Assembly (NCBI GenBank): GCA_964035015.1
Contig: OZ035997.1
Location: forward strand, 69,106,067 to 69,170,066
Direction: 5' to 3'
Length of the DNA stretch: 64,000 nucleotides
DNA from: Corallium rubrum
Lineage: Eukaryota; Cnidaria; Anthozoa; Scleralcyonacea; Coralliidae
A program made the position numbers and the translations under genes. The notes under the pieces are model-generated. The model saw only the letters and a program-made list of their open reading frames with translations. It ran no database searches and was not told the origin of the DNA. Below are positions 38,480 to 48,879 of the stretch, piece after piece (positions within the stretch are counted from its first letter, which is position 1; every line of letters starts with the position of its first letter).

Positions 38480-39765
38480 TCTGTCATAGGTTTTTCCAGA
38501 GATTCCTCGTCTCTTGGAGCCTGCTGAGAGGTGTCCTGATTGTACATACCCAAACGACTGGGGATTCTTATTTTGTCAACGATGTGGTTTCAACAAGGAC
38601 GTGGCTCTGTTGCCTGTTGCTAACCGTCTCGTTTTGGACCTCCGTGTAATAAACTCCCGGTTTCACTCCCTCCAACGCCTTAATTCCAGAAAACCGTACC
38701 AAAGACAGAAGTCGCAGTTGCAGAAACAGTTAGAAATCTTTCTCACTTCCCTTCCTTTGGCGAAGTCTCTCCTCTCTGCGTCTCCTAATGACATTGTCAA
38801 GTACTTGATTTGGAAGGATCAGCACGGTAAAACAGCTGTTCATGCTCCGCATTGCCCTTTTTTTGGTAACCCACGCCTACGTGCACCTTGTTCGTGTGCC
38901 CTAGACGTCTCGTGGTGACCACTATCGACAGTTATATTGGGAAACTCCGTTCTATTTTTTCCTTCGCTGGTCGCGTTGATCTGTCCGGTGACTCCCTCGC
39001 CTACGGCAATCCAGCCACTCACCCTTCTGTGCTCATCTGCGTCATCTCTCCCTTTCCGCCAATATCACACCGACTATGAGATTTTTATATTGTAGAGACT
39101 TAGCGCTTTTATCTCTGGATTTTTACTCCGGTGACAGAGCCTCTGATTTGGGTCGTGTCTATACAAAGGAGATTCTCGCTCTTCCTTCAGGTGATGGTCT
39201 TCTGTTTCGCCATATGTTTGGGAAGACACTGCGAGGGGGGAATTCCAATGTCTTTGCCATTAAAGCGTGTGAGAATCGTGTGATTTGTCCCGTGGCCAAC
39301 CTTTGTTTGTACGTCCAGCTGGCAGATTTGATGCATATCCCACTGCGCGATGGCTTCGTTTTTCGTACTACCAACTCTTCTGGTGCTATTACTTCACGCC
39401 CGTTCCAGGGCTCCGCCGTTGCTAGCCGCCTCCGTCTCCACCTGCTGACTCTGGGCATCCACAAGGGAGAGACTATGCATAGTTTTCGGGCAGGTTGTTC
39501 GGTTACTCTTTCGCTCCTTGGAGCATCGTTGGAGGATGTCACTCAACACATTACATTGGCTGGAGAAGTCTTGATACAGCAGCATATTACACTCAGGCTG
39601 ACTAGGTCATGGACACCGCCAAAGTTGCTGGAATACTCGGCAATGGTAGCTGCTCTTCTGCGCTTGATCCCGTTCCCCCAGCTACTCGTCTGGGTAAACA
39701 GTTTCGTGCCCGGAATTCGCTGACTGACTTTCATTTGGCTATCCTGAGCTAGGTTATTCATATAC
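38480..39765 (+). pseudogene. YR element 3: RanBP2-type zinc finger plus tyrosine recombinase
   Basis: At about 38,532-38,590 the frame reads CPDCTYPNDWGFLFCQRC, an exact fit to the RanBP2-type consensus C-x2-C-x3-N-x6-C-x2-C. Then a helical core-binding domain ('IGKLRSIFSFAGR' in another frame) and the catalytic domain: 'DFYSGDRASDLGRV' (first Arg), 'MHSFRAGCSVTLSLLG' (His-x-x-Arg). The following Gly-Trp box and the Tyr-Tyr nucleophile region (near 39,555-39,595) are present one frame away. All recombinase residues persist, with two or three frameshifts. Confidence 0.7.
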
Positions 39766-39957
39766 AAGGTTATTATATAATTCCATGTGTGTCTTTTCGC
39801 ATTTAATTCCTCGAATTAATTTTTGTTCTAATGGACTTTCTGAGTATTGGAGAAGGCTAATATATATATGTGTATTTTGTTATTTTCATGTGTTGTTTGC
39901 ATGCTTTTGTCTAAAGGAGGGGGGAGCAGTCTCCAAGGCTCTGTGCAAGTGCGTAAG

Positions 39958-40036
39958 GAAAAAAATATCTTATCCCAATCTTAGTTCCCTTCCGCCCGGC
40001 ATTTGGAGATTGAGAAAGCCAATGTGAATATATTAC
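39958..40036 (+). repeat. YR element 3 repeat B1
   Basis: Ends 'gccaatgtgaatatattac' and abuts A2. Matches B2 (40,302-40,381). Confidence 0.85.
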
Positions 40037-40236
40037 TATTCACAGTGGGATCGGAAGTTTAAATGCCAGGCCGGAAGGGGGCTCTAGGCAATTTAATGAC
40101 TTATACGCATCCTTTAGAATTAGGGAAGGCCCTAGGGATCGAGAAATCATTTAAATATGGGCAATTAGGTTTAGTTTTGCCAGTTTACCGTTTGCCACGA
40201 GAAGCAGCCAGGTTGTTCAACAAACTCGAAGATTTG
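40037..40236 (+). repeat. YR element 3 repeat A2
   Basis: 200-bp copy of A1, starting TATTCACAGTGG. Confidence 0.9.
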
Positions 40237-40301
40237 TCGGCCCACCTGCCTCCCCTCAGCTGCGGCACACTCACGCCCTACGTCTCTCTAACGCTTCGGG
40301 T

Positions 40302-40381
40302 GGAAAAAAAACTCTTATCCCAATCTTAGTTCCCTTCCGCCCGGCATTTGGAGATTGAGAAGGCCACTGTGAATATATTAC
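40302..40381 (+). repeat. YR element 3 repeat B2 (right end)
   Basis: Ends 'gccactgtgaatatattac' directly before the resumed gypsy B frame (gatgtatttaac). Confidence 0.9.
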
Positions 40382-42210
40382 GATGTATTTAACGCTGTTG
40401 GCAAATTGAAAGGTTTTGAGGACAAATTACATGTTGATGAAAATATCTTACCAGTGGCCCAAACATACCGCCGAATCCCTTTCAATTTACGGTCCTTACC
40501 AAGAATGGGGTTAGAATGAGAAAGTGGACGCTATAAAGAACACTCCTCCACCAACCAATGTAACCCAGCTGCGCAGCTTTATGGGACTGGTTAATTATTG
40601 TTCAAAATTTATACCAAATTTTCCCACCATCACAGCTACCTAAAGACAACTCGATCGAAAGAATATCCCTTGGATGTGGCAAGAGAAGCACCAGAAAGCT
40701 TTTGAAGCAGTAAAAGATCAGACCTTCGAGCAATGCACGTCAGCCTACTATGACCCAAGTAAGAGTACAAGTGTAGTTGTGGATGCCACTCCTGTTGGGC
40801 TAGGTGCAATATTGGTTCAACACAATAAGGATTGTGCATTGAAAGTTATTGCCTTTGCAAGTAGATTTCTGACGGATGTAGAACAGAGATATTGTCAGAC
40901 AGAGCGAGAAGCTTTGGCATGTGTTTGGGCGTGTAAGAAACTCCATTTATATTTGGTTTGATGCCATTTCACTTTGTACACCGACCATCAAGCATTAGAA
41001 GTTATGTATTCACCGAAGTCCAAGCAACCTGCAAGAATCCAAAGATGGGCACTACGATTGCAGCAATATAGTTATACAGTGAAGTATCGACCCAGCACTG
41101 GAAATCCAGCAGATTTTCTCTCTAGAACTCCAAGTGACGAGAAACCAAAACAGATGATAGCTGAAGAGTACATTAACTTCCCAGCAGAGCATGCCATACC
41201 TAAAGCTGTTACACTGGCCAAGGTGAACGAAGCCACAAAGAAAGATATGGGGCTGCAAAGTATCATTCAGGCAATCCACTCAGAAAAATGGAAACAAAAT
41301 GTTTGAGCACCTTATGCTAAAGTACAGCAAGAAATATCAAAAACAGGAGATCGACTGGTGTTGAGGCAATCAGATTATCATATCCAAGAATCTTCGCAAA
41401 AGAATCATCACCTTGGCCCATCGAAGACACCTTGGTATTGTCAAGACAAAGCACAATCTACGAACCAAAGTATGGTGGCCGAAAGTTAACAAAGAAGCAG
41501 AGCTACATGTAAAAGAATGTCTGACACGCCAACTATAAGGAAATCCTGCCGCACCACTTCCATTACAAATTGTTCCACCTCCAGAAAAGCCCTGGTCATG
41601 TGTCCATGTTGATTTTTTTGATCGTGTCTTTGCCAGACATGTTCTACCAAAATCAATTAAGAGCGAAAATGAACCTCCATTTCAGTCAAAGGAGGTCAAG
41701 GACTACATGTAACATAATGGTATTCATCACCATCGTCTAACACCGCTCTGGCCGTAGGCCAACGGAAAAGTCGAGAATTTTATGAAGCCTACGGGAAAAG
41801 CCATCAGAGCAGCATGGGTGGAGGGTCGAGATTGGCGTAGAGAGCTAGATGTATTCTTACTAAATTATCGTACCACACCGCACCTGTCTACTGGGGTGGC
41901 ACCAGCAGAACTGCTGTACAAAAGGGTGATCCATTCTACCATTCCATCCCTCTGCCAAACACCAAAGAGTAATTCAACAGAACACTTTGTTAAAGAAAAG
42001 GTGTCCAAGAAATATGCAGAATGAAAGAGACATGTTAAAGAGTCAACTATCAAGGTAGGGGATACAGTTCTAGTAAAGCAACGGCTAAAGAACAAGTGCA
42101 CAACCATGTTCAACCCCCATTCATATACAGTCATAAAGATTGAACACTCTAGAAGTACAGCAGAGCGCCATAATCATGTTATTACAAGAAATGCATCTCA
42201 CTTCAAGTAA
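40382..42210 (+). pseudogene. Gypsy B pol: RT remnant, RNase H and integrase
   Basis: Starts with the RT N-terminal 'DKLHVDENILPVAQTYRRIP', then jumps to the connection domain ('VTQLRSFMGLVNYCSKFIPN'), so the palm with its Asp-Asp pair is deleted. RNase H is good: 'VVVDATPVGLGAILVQ', 'CQTEREALACVWACKKLHLY', 'LYTDHQALEVMY'. Integrase from 41,300 is shredded: 'HVDFF', 'NGKVENFMK' (catalytic Glu) and 'FLLNYRTTPHLSTGVAPAEL' are recognisable through several frameshifts and a deletion of the central core. Confidence 0.75.
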
Positions 42211-42588
42211 CTACATGTATACACTGAGTGACAGACATACTTTTTACAGTAAACCTTTGAACAATGTCTGAAAAAAAATTACTATAAATGTAATGAAATA
42301 CAATATTCATTGCATTTGGTTTCTTTTTCCAAAATATTCTGTCATTAGACATACTACTGCCTTTATTAACCTATTTTTGAGATGTGCTTATATGCGAAGT
42401 TTTATAGACGCATGCGCTTCTAAACGATCATTTCGACTCACAAAATAAACGAAAAACCTTAAATTTTCGCTTATAGGCACATGCGCGTATACGCGGGGGG
42501 GGGGGGGGGTCAACTCGTACCCAGGCTAGTTTCTATGGTAAATTTGCTATGGAAGAGGTACAATTTCTGGAACAGGCCCTGTGATCTT
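42211..42588. other. Spacer with G15 run
   Basis: No gene. Poly-G at 42,495-42,509. The last bases ATCTT are the target duplication of the next element. Confidence 0.5.
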
Positions 42589-42806
42589 TAGTGCATAATC
42601 AAAACATTGCAAGACATCCAGTAGCAATAATAACTCAGTGGCCCTAAAGAGCCTGGTAACCAACAGTGGCCATAAAAGGCCTGGTCACCAAGTTGCTCAC
42701 TTGTGTATAGTTTCTCATCATTCTCTGGTGAGAGCTTGTAGAAACATTGTAGATTAAAACAGTTATTAAATGAAGTTATTACATGAAATGGATGAACTCC
42801 TATTTA
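42589..42806 (+). repeat. LTR element C, left LTR
   Basis: 218 bp, starts 'tagtgcataatcaaaacatt', ends 'gaactcctattta'. Confidence 0.85.
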
Positions 42807-42911
42807 TGATGAGAAACTAAAGGATCAAGAAGAGCCAAATACTGCGAATTTACGAGCAAATAACATCGCAATTCACCACAATCGTAAGTACAGATTTTCC
42901 CGCCATTTCTA

Positions 42912-43898
42912 TTGAACGACTACATTGCAACAACTGCAACGGCATGGCGCCATCGCAACCCAGTGCCACCCCCCCCCCCCCCCCCAACACCACCAGTGCA
43001 ACCAGAATATCCATTCCAATATATCTGCGCCGATTTCTTCCACTACAAGGGTGTTAACTACCTAGTTATAGTGGATAGATACTCCAACTGGCCCATAATC
43101 AAACGAGTGCAAGAAGGATCAAAAGGCCTCATCAACTGCCTTCGTCGCACCTTCACCACATTTGGCATACCTGACGGGGGTCCCGAATTCACCGCCTCGG
43201 CCACGCGCCAGTTCCTACAAGAATGGGGAGTGCACCACCGCCTCTCGTCAGTAGCATACCCACATTCAAACTGTCGTGCAGAGGTTGGTGTCAAAACTGT
43301 CAAGCGACTAATTACGAATCACACCAGTCCCAACGGTGATCTCAACACCGACGCCATACAATGTGCCATTCTACAATACAGGAACATACCAGATCCCGAC
43401 ACAAAGTTATCCCCAGCTCAATGCATTTTCGGCCGTCCCATCAAGGATTTCATTCCTATCCTTCCTGGCCATTACAAACCTCACCCTACATGGCGAGAAA
43501 CCCTAGCGGCCAGGGAAGAAGCACTGCGGAACCGACATATGCGAGCTGCAGAGAGATGGACAGAGCACACAAAACGCCTTCCACCCCTCATTGTTGGGGA
43601 CCATGTAAGAATCCAAAACCAAACCGGTACACATCCCAACAAATGGGACAAGACAGGCCTTGTAATAGAAGTACGACAATTTGATCAATATGTTGTACGC
43701 GTACATGGCTCGGGCAGAACCACAGTGCACAACCGCAAATTTCTAAGGAAATATCTCCCCGTCCAACAACAACAACCTCGGCGAATGATAATGGAAGACC
43801 TTCAACACCTTACGAAGCCACCATACAACCTCACAACCACGACCATCCCAAGTCCACCTGCGACCTCCACAAGATCCCCCACTCCACCACAACGGTGA
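42912..43898 (+). pseudogene. LTR element C integrase (gypsy type), truncated at N-terminus
   Basis: No ATG start; the frame is open from a position without initiator, so it is a pol remnant. The core has Asp in '[19 protein letters not shown]', Asp in 'GIPDGGPEF' (a few residues before it look deleted compared with gypsy relatives) and Glu in '[13 protein letters not shown]'. The C-terminal part '[20 protein letters not shown]' and '[20 protein letters not shown]' is the GPY/F-like module. A C17 run gives the Pro-rich start. All three catalytic acids survive. Confidence 0.8.
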
Positions 43899-44151
43899 TG
43901 GACCATATGACACCCCCACTCCACTGCAATACCACCCGAAACTATCCCACTTGTGACACAACCACCCCTAAACCGAAAAAGCTACCACTTGCACTTAGAA
44001 GACTGCAGGACCACAACAAGAAAGGCAACCTCGAATAAAGTCAATCAGCCTGAACTAATAAAAAGAAACTGTTTATATTTTAAATTTACATCTCTCAGTC
44101 TTTATCAACCAACCTTATGTAAAAGACGCTTAATAAAGACTTGGGGGGAGG

Positions 44152-44369
44152 TAGTGCATAATCAAAACATTGCAAGACATCCAGTAGCAATAATAACTCA
44201 GTGGCCCTAAAGGGCCTGGTAACCAACAGTGGCCCTAAAAGGCCTGGTCACCAAGTTGCTCACTTGTGTATAGTTTCTCATCATTCTCTGGTGAGAGCTT
44301 GTAGAAACATTGTAGATTAATACAGTTATTAAATGAAGTTATTACATGAAATAGATGAACTCCTATTTA
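44152..44369 (+). repeat. LTR element C, right LTR
   Basis: 218 bp, ~98% identical to the left LTR. Confidence 0.85.
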
Positions 44370-44715
44370 ATCTTCATTCTTCCATCATCTGTATTCCAGA
44401 ACCAGTCTCCGCATGTACGCAGTGCGTACCTATTTTACATAATTCTGAAAGTTATAATTCATCATTTAAAATGTTTAAAAGACAACACATTTTAATTCTG
44501 ATTATCTTCCCACAAAATGTAGGAAATGATGTTTTAGAGACTCAACATTTCAAACTAATATATACATACTTGTCTGTCTAATTTATTTATATATATATAT
44601 TTTTTTTTTTGGGGGGGGGGGGGGGCTGAGCCTCCCATATAAAATTTTGGGGGCTCAATTTTCCTACGCAAGTGACCAATGCCAGACAATTTTATTAAGC
44701 AGAATAGTAACATAC

Positions 44716-45183
44716 TTGAAAACCAGTGTACTTCATAAGCATCATGAGCATTAACTGCACACCATTCATGTATCGAGATCTCTGCTTCCATAAGATCCTG
44801 CAACAGCAACACCTGCTGCCATTGATAATCTTTTAGTTCTTCGCTGTCTGTTTAATCGTGATGGTGAGGCGGTTGTCATTAATACAGAGTACAAAAGGAG
44901 TATGCTACTTTCATTCATTACAAACTTCTTGCAAAGATAAATTCCGGATGCCTGCAGCAGTTGTATTTCTCAATATAGAAGATGCCTTTGGAGATACAAT
45001 GGTGCAACAGTCGGTGGAGAGTGGTCTCAGAGTACACTTTATCAGTTCTGCCCTGAGTTCTTTGGCACAAAATGCAGCTCGTGCAATTTCAGCCCGTGTC
45101 CCCCTTAGCAATGCATATCCTACACTTTCAAGACCTTTTTTCAACCTGCGATGTCTTATCTGGGAAGGCCAAGCAACAACCAC
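44716..45183 (-). pseudogene. DUF6589-like N-terminal/middle exon
   Basis: Minus-strand exon candidate bounded by a 3' splice site (TTTTCTAG, AG at 45,184-45,185) and a 5' splice site (CAA|GTATGT, exon end 44,716). The translation shows 'HRRLKKGLESVGYALLRGT', 'SVLMTTASPSRLNRQRRTKR' with 'LSMAAG', and 'RYMNGVQLMLMMLMKYTGFQ', in an order I associate with the upstream half of DUF6589 proteins. Two frameshifts (near 44,908 and 44,795) break it. The donor opens an intron that would run left to the acceptor at 14,412. Confidence 0.45.
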
Positions 45184-45397
45184 CTAGAAAATAACAAGCA
45201 CAAAAGTAAAAAGAAATGATTAATGGAATGGAAACTGTTTTCCGCTATCACAGGAAATTTGCCACACATAAAGCATCTCTAATTCTTAGATATTTCTTAG
45301 ATTATACAGCTATACAAATTTAATTCTAGTGAATAACTGTCAAAAAAAGGTGAGCCCATGCACATAATGTTTACAAGACATGAATACAGCAAAACAA

Positions 45398-46089
45398 TAT
45401 ATAGACCACTTGCACTTATTCCCTTGGTGTAGGACAAATGCTTATAAACTTTAGAATTTTCATTCATTATTTGCTCTGTTGAACGTCGGAACTTTGAAGT
45501 TGTCCTCCAGATGCACCATTTTGACGTCATCTGCAAGAGGTCTATAGCTGTCTACCTCCACTCCAGTCCTGCCATCTGCATCATCAAATAGCTTACTTCT
45601 TGTTGTAGAAAAAGCTTTATCCATTTCATCTTCATCCATGTTCTGGCGTTTAATAGGCGTGCTATGGAAAACATGGTTACCTAATGATAGTGGAGGTTCA
45701 GCTCCAAAACTGACAGGAGCCATAGTAGAATGTGTATCTGCGTGATTGGCAAAAGAAGCGATATGGTCTTCGCACGATTTCAAATTATTTTCCAATTTGT
45801 CCCTTTTATTTAAAAGTTTGAAACACCTATCACAAATATGGCTGCTGTAAGTGTTGAGTGTCTTATGAAAGAGGTCGCTCACTCTCCGAGGTAAATTGTC
45901 CACAACTTCATCGCAACTGTTAACTTTTCTTGTACACGATGCATATAGACCACTTGCACTTATTCCTTTGGTGGAGGACAAATGCTCATAAACTATAGAA
46001 TTTTCATTCATTATTTGCTCTGTTGAACGTTGGAACTTTGAAGTTGCCCTCCAAATGCGCCGTTTTGACGTCATCTGCAAGAGGAGTAT
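45398..46089 (-). repeat. Two direct copies of a ~145-bp exon-bearing segment
   Basis: The segment from 'tgcacttattcccttggtg' (about 45,412) to 'gacgtcatctgcaagagg' (about 45,541) recurs at about 45,955-46,086 with ~90% identity. The right copy reads as coding MTSKRRIWRATSKF..., the left copy is read in a different frame by the ORF that ends at 45,460. Confidence 0.75.
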
Positions 46090-46146
46090 AATGTATTTCT
46101 TACAATTCCCAATATTATGATGACATATGACACAGGTGTTATCCAT
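45460..46146 (-). CDS. Putative 5' exon: Cys-rich zinc-binding-like protein start
   Basis: ATG 46,144-46,146 (MDNTCVICHHNIGNCKKY). Cys pairs C-x2-C at residue 5 and 'ASCTRKVNSCDEV', then 'SHICDRCFKLLNKRDKLENN', suggest a zinc-binding N-terminal domain followed by a coiled coil and a Ser/Asp-rich linker. The last ~25 residues read a duplicated copy of the exon start in another frame, so the true splice donor probably lies before 45,540. Directly upstream of the DUF6589-like exon on the same strand; likely the first exon of that gene. No precise family assigned. Confidence 0.45.
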   Translation of the reverse strand: MDNTCVICHHNIGNCKKYIILLLQMTSKRRIWRATSKFQRSTEQIMNENSIVYEHLSSTKGISASGLYASCTRKVNSCDEVVDNLPRRVSDLFHKTLNTYSSHICDRCFKLLNKRDKLENNLKSCEDHIASFANHADTHSTMAPVSFGAEPPLSLGNHVFHSTPIKRQNMDEDEMDKAFSTTRSKLFDDADGRTGVEVDSYRPLADDVKMVHLEDNFKVPTFNRANNE

Positions 46147-46359
46147 ATAATATTTAAATCAAATATTCATCAATCGTCACTCGAAACTGTACACCAACAA
46201 ACGATAGCCATTTTAGCGGAAAGCATGTAATTAATGATAATGTATTGTGAGCAAAAATACGTCATCAGTATGGAATTTCTTACCTCGGCACGCAGATCCT
46301 CCTCTCATCGGGCGTGATTAAAAAAAGCGGCCGATGAGGGTGGTGTGTATTTGCAGGCT

Positions 46360-46655
46360 AGGTTAATAGACCTACCCAAGATTGTCGCCCAAAATTGACC
46401 GCATTTATAAAATATGCATCTTTTATTGAATCAATCTGATATTTGAGTATGTACTAAGAACTAAGAGTCGGTGAGTTACAACTAAATCCAAAAGATTGGA
46501 CTGTTTAACTCAAACGATTTTTTTTACCCACATAGCTTTTATTTACTGTGCCAAGGCTTATAAGCTACACAAGACTGTCTCCTAAATTTGAACGTGTTTA
46601 TAAAATTTGCATCTTTTATTCCGTCAACCTGATATTTGAGTATGTATTAAGGACA
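46360..46655. repeat. ~100-bp direct duplication
   Basis: 'aaatatgcatcttttattga' with 'ctgatatttgagtatgta' at 46,410-46,455 recurs as 'aaatttgcatcttttattcc' with the same following string at 46,598-46,645. The A/T-rich DNA from 46,147 to 47,040 otherwise shows no gene. Confidence 0.6.
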
Positions 46656-46662
46656 ACAATAA

Positions 46663-46664
46663 CT

Positions 46665-46729
<65 letters not shown>

Positions 46730-46731
46730 GT
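46663..46731. repeat. (AAT)n microsatellite
   Basis: About 22 AAT/ATA units, nearly perfect. Confidence 0.95.
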
Positions 46732-47039
46732 AATAAAATAATAATATTAATAAAAATGAAAACACTTACTAGCTTACAAATGAAACACTTACTAGCAATT
46801 TTCCATTGCGGACAAGCAGCCCCCGGCCAAAGTTATTGAGGTTTTGATGGAAATATTGACTAGTCGTAACTATTTATGGATAGTCATATTAAATTACAGT
46901 AAACATGTGATAACATAAACCTTGGGCTTTTAATTTTTCAAAGAAAATTTTCCCCGCCTTATTTTCAGGGGCTTAAACATTGAGGGGCTTAAATATAGAA
47001 AAGATTATAGTCGGGCGGGATTATTTTCGGGGTGAGGCC

Positions 47040-48057
47040 TAGTTATCGCAAGTTTTATTTATTTATTTAGCTTCGCTTCTTAAAATTACATGAGAAATAA
47101 AATAATTAGGGAAAAGAAGAGAAAAGAAGCTGGGACACCACAACAGTTAAACACCAATTACAGTGGGTCCTTAAAAAGAAAAAAGAATAATATAATGAAA
47201 AATAAAAAAATATTAATACCCATAACTAATAACAGCAAGTTAATCGGTCAGTGAGACTTCGTGATGTGTTGCACGTTAGGCAACAGTCTTCCAAGTTCGA
47301 GGATCGTCCACATTGTAACAGGATAGTAAAGCGTTAATGTAATAGTCTAATAGTGATTTCTTGAACTGTGTAAAACATACATGATCTAGCCTTAAGTATT
47401 CTGGGAGAGAGTTCCAAGTCCTAGTTGTTCTAATAAAGAATGAGCGATTGTAAGTAGTTGTTTTACATTTACGGAATGAGATTGCGTTAATGTTTGCAGA
47501 AGATCTAGTAAGCCTTAAGGGAATAAAACGTACAGGTAGAATATCATTTGAAATATATACAATGCCATTTATGGCTTTAAAGAAGAACAATAGATCAAGA
47601 TACTCATGCCAGTAGGAAAGTGGCAGTAGTTTTATAGAAATGAGTCTGTCCCTGTAAGATTCTTCACACATAAATGGAAGCTTCAAGATAAATTTGATGT
47701 TCGGCGTTGGATGCGCTCTGTTCGTTTGATTAGCACAGTGGGGACCAAACTTGAGTGGCATAGCCCGGGGCAGGTCGCACAACTGCTAAATACGACGTAA
47801 CTTCTAGGGTCTTACTCTTCATCGCATAAGGGTATTCAGTGGTGGTAATTCGCTGGCACTTGCACTTGTTGATAGTACAGGTTTTTTGGAAGTAGCTCCT
47901 AAGACAGTGACGCGTTGCTTACGGTTCAGCAAGTAGGAACGGAACCAACCAAGCAGGTTTCCAGAGATGCCAAAGCAGTTGTAAAGTTTCTTGATCAGGG
48001 CTTCATGGTTGACCTTATCAAAGGCTTTAGACATATCAATGTAAATTATATCGGTCT
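47040..48057 (-). pseudogene. LINE reverse transcriptase fragment, 5'-truncated and internally deleted
   Basis: Minus strand: '[19 protein letters not shown]' and '[18 protein letters not shown]' are RT blocks (first catalytic Asp kept); then, across a deletion that removes the Tyr-x-Asp-Asp block, the C-terminal tail 'LLPLSYWHEYLDLLFFFKAI' and 'RTTRTWNSLPEYLRL', typical of CR1/L2/RTE-like LINEs. The A/T-rich 3' UTR reaches to about 47,040. Confidence 0.75.
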
Positions 48058-48512
48058 GTTAAGATATTAGGAAAACTGTTACGGAAAAAGTGAAAGAATG
48101 AAGTCTTTGCTACGTTAATTAATTGTGTAACTACATAATCTACAGCATATCTAAATCTACATACATAATCTAAAAGAGACTGCTGGGTAAACATAAAGAA
48201 ATTCGAAAGTATTTTAACCGCGGCAGTTACGAATCAACTACTTTTTTTATGGATAGGAAACATTAAATTCGATACACAGCAGAAATAAAACTTTTTAAAT
48301 CATTGCCCACCAAAAGTTATTTTACCTATGTAATAATAACTATCGTGATAAGCTTCAAATCTTTAATTATAAATTTCTTTGTTAGTTGCCCTAACTATAC
48401 CAGCATCCACTTTTAACCGTGAAAGTGTTCTATTGTAAAGAGATTAATTTTCTCGTAACTAATCAGTTTAACTATCCACATCGGCTTCCTGCTCTAGTTC
48501 GGATCCTCCTTC

Positions 48513-48710
48513 TCATACCTCTTCGTCTTCGTCTTCGTCTTCGTTCTCCCTATCGAAAAGTTCAAGTTCGTCTATTTTGCCTTCAACAACACGTTTGAAT
48601 AAATTAACAGCTTCCTTTGTCATTCTCTTGCAAAAGAATATCCCGTTTTTGTCTACTGCGCATGCGCAGTAGCACACTATGCTATGAGCTGTTGAGTTTA
48701 CTTGTATCAC
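48513..48710 (-). other. Short ORF with acidic repeat tail, uncertain
   Basis: 65 codons ending in a Glu/Asp repeat from a GAAGAC-type microsatellite; 'MTKEAVNLFKRVVEGKIDEL' looks helical. Could be an exon or noise. The surrounding 48,058-48,880 has no other recognisable gene. Confidence 0.25.
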
Positions 48711-48879
48711 ACGTCACAAACGAACGAAACGCAACGAAAGTTCGCCTAAACTGGCCCGAAAGGTCACCATTTTGTTTTGCTCACGAGCACACGAGGTTGA
48801 AGATTGAAGTCGTCAAATGTATTTTGTTTGTTGGCCCAAACCGTCCACGATAAGAATTACTTCTTTTTTGTTTAGCGGA

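Larger units (their letters stand above)
33066..40381 (+). mobile_element. YR element 3: gag with intron, RT/RH, zinc finger, YR
   Basis: Split direct repeats: A1 33,066-33,265 and A2 40,037-40,236 (200 bp each, few changes); B1 39,958-40,036 and B2 40,302-40,381. Ends are exact because the flanking gypsy frame closes over them. The element starts TATTCACAGTGG and ends CCACTGTGAATATATTAC, so there is a 12-bp terminal inverted repeat, and the B1-A2 junction contains both ends abutted. No target duplication, as expected for YR elements. Coding order gag, RT-RH, zinc finger-YR. Confidence 0.85.
31622..42210 (+). mobile_element. Gypsy element B, split by YR element 3
   Basis: Left part 31,622-33,065 (gag, zinc knuckle, protease, linker) and right part 40,382-42,210 (pol remainder, RNase H, integrase) join in frame across the inserted YR element: the left ends ...Leu-Lys-Thr-Tyr-Ser and the right resumes Asp-Val-Phe-Asn. 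The RT palm is missing, apparently by an older deletion near 40,500. No LTRs found. Inactive. Confidence 0.75.
42584..44374 (+). mobile_element. LTR element C, internally deleted, integrase only
   Basis: LTRs 42,589-42,806 and 44,152-44,369, both 218 bp and differing at about four positions (~2%), flanked by a perfect ATCTT duplication (42,584-42,588; 44,370-44,374). A purine tract (ggggggagg) precedes the right LTR. The LTR begins TA and ends TA rather than TG...CA. Interior of 1.3 kb holds only the integrase part of pol; gag, protease, RT and RNase H are gone and I see no TGG-type primer site after the left LTR. Young but unable to move alone. Confidence 0.8.
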
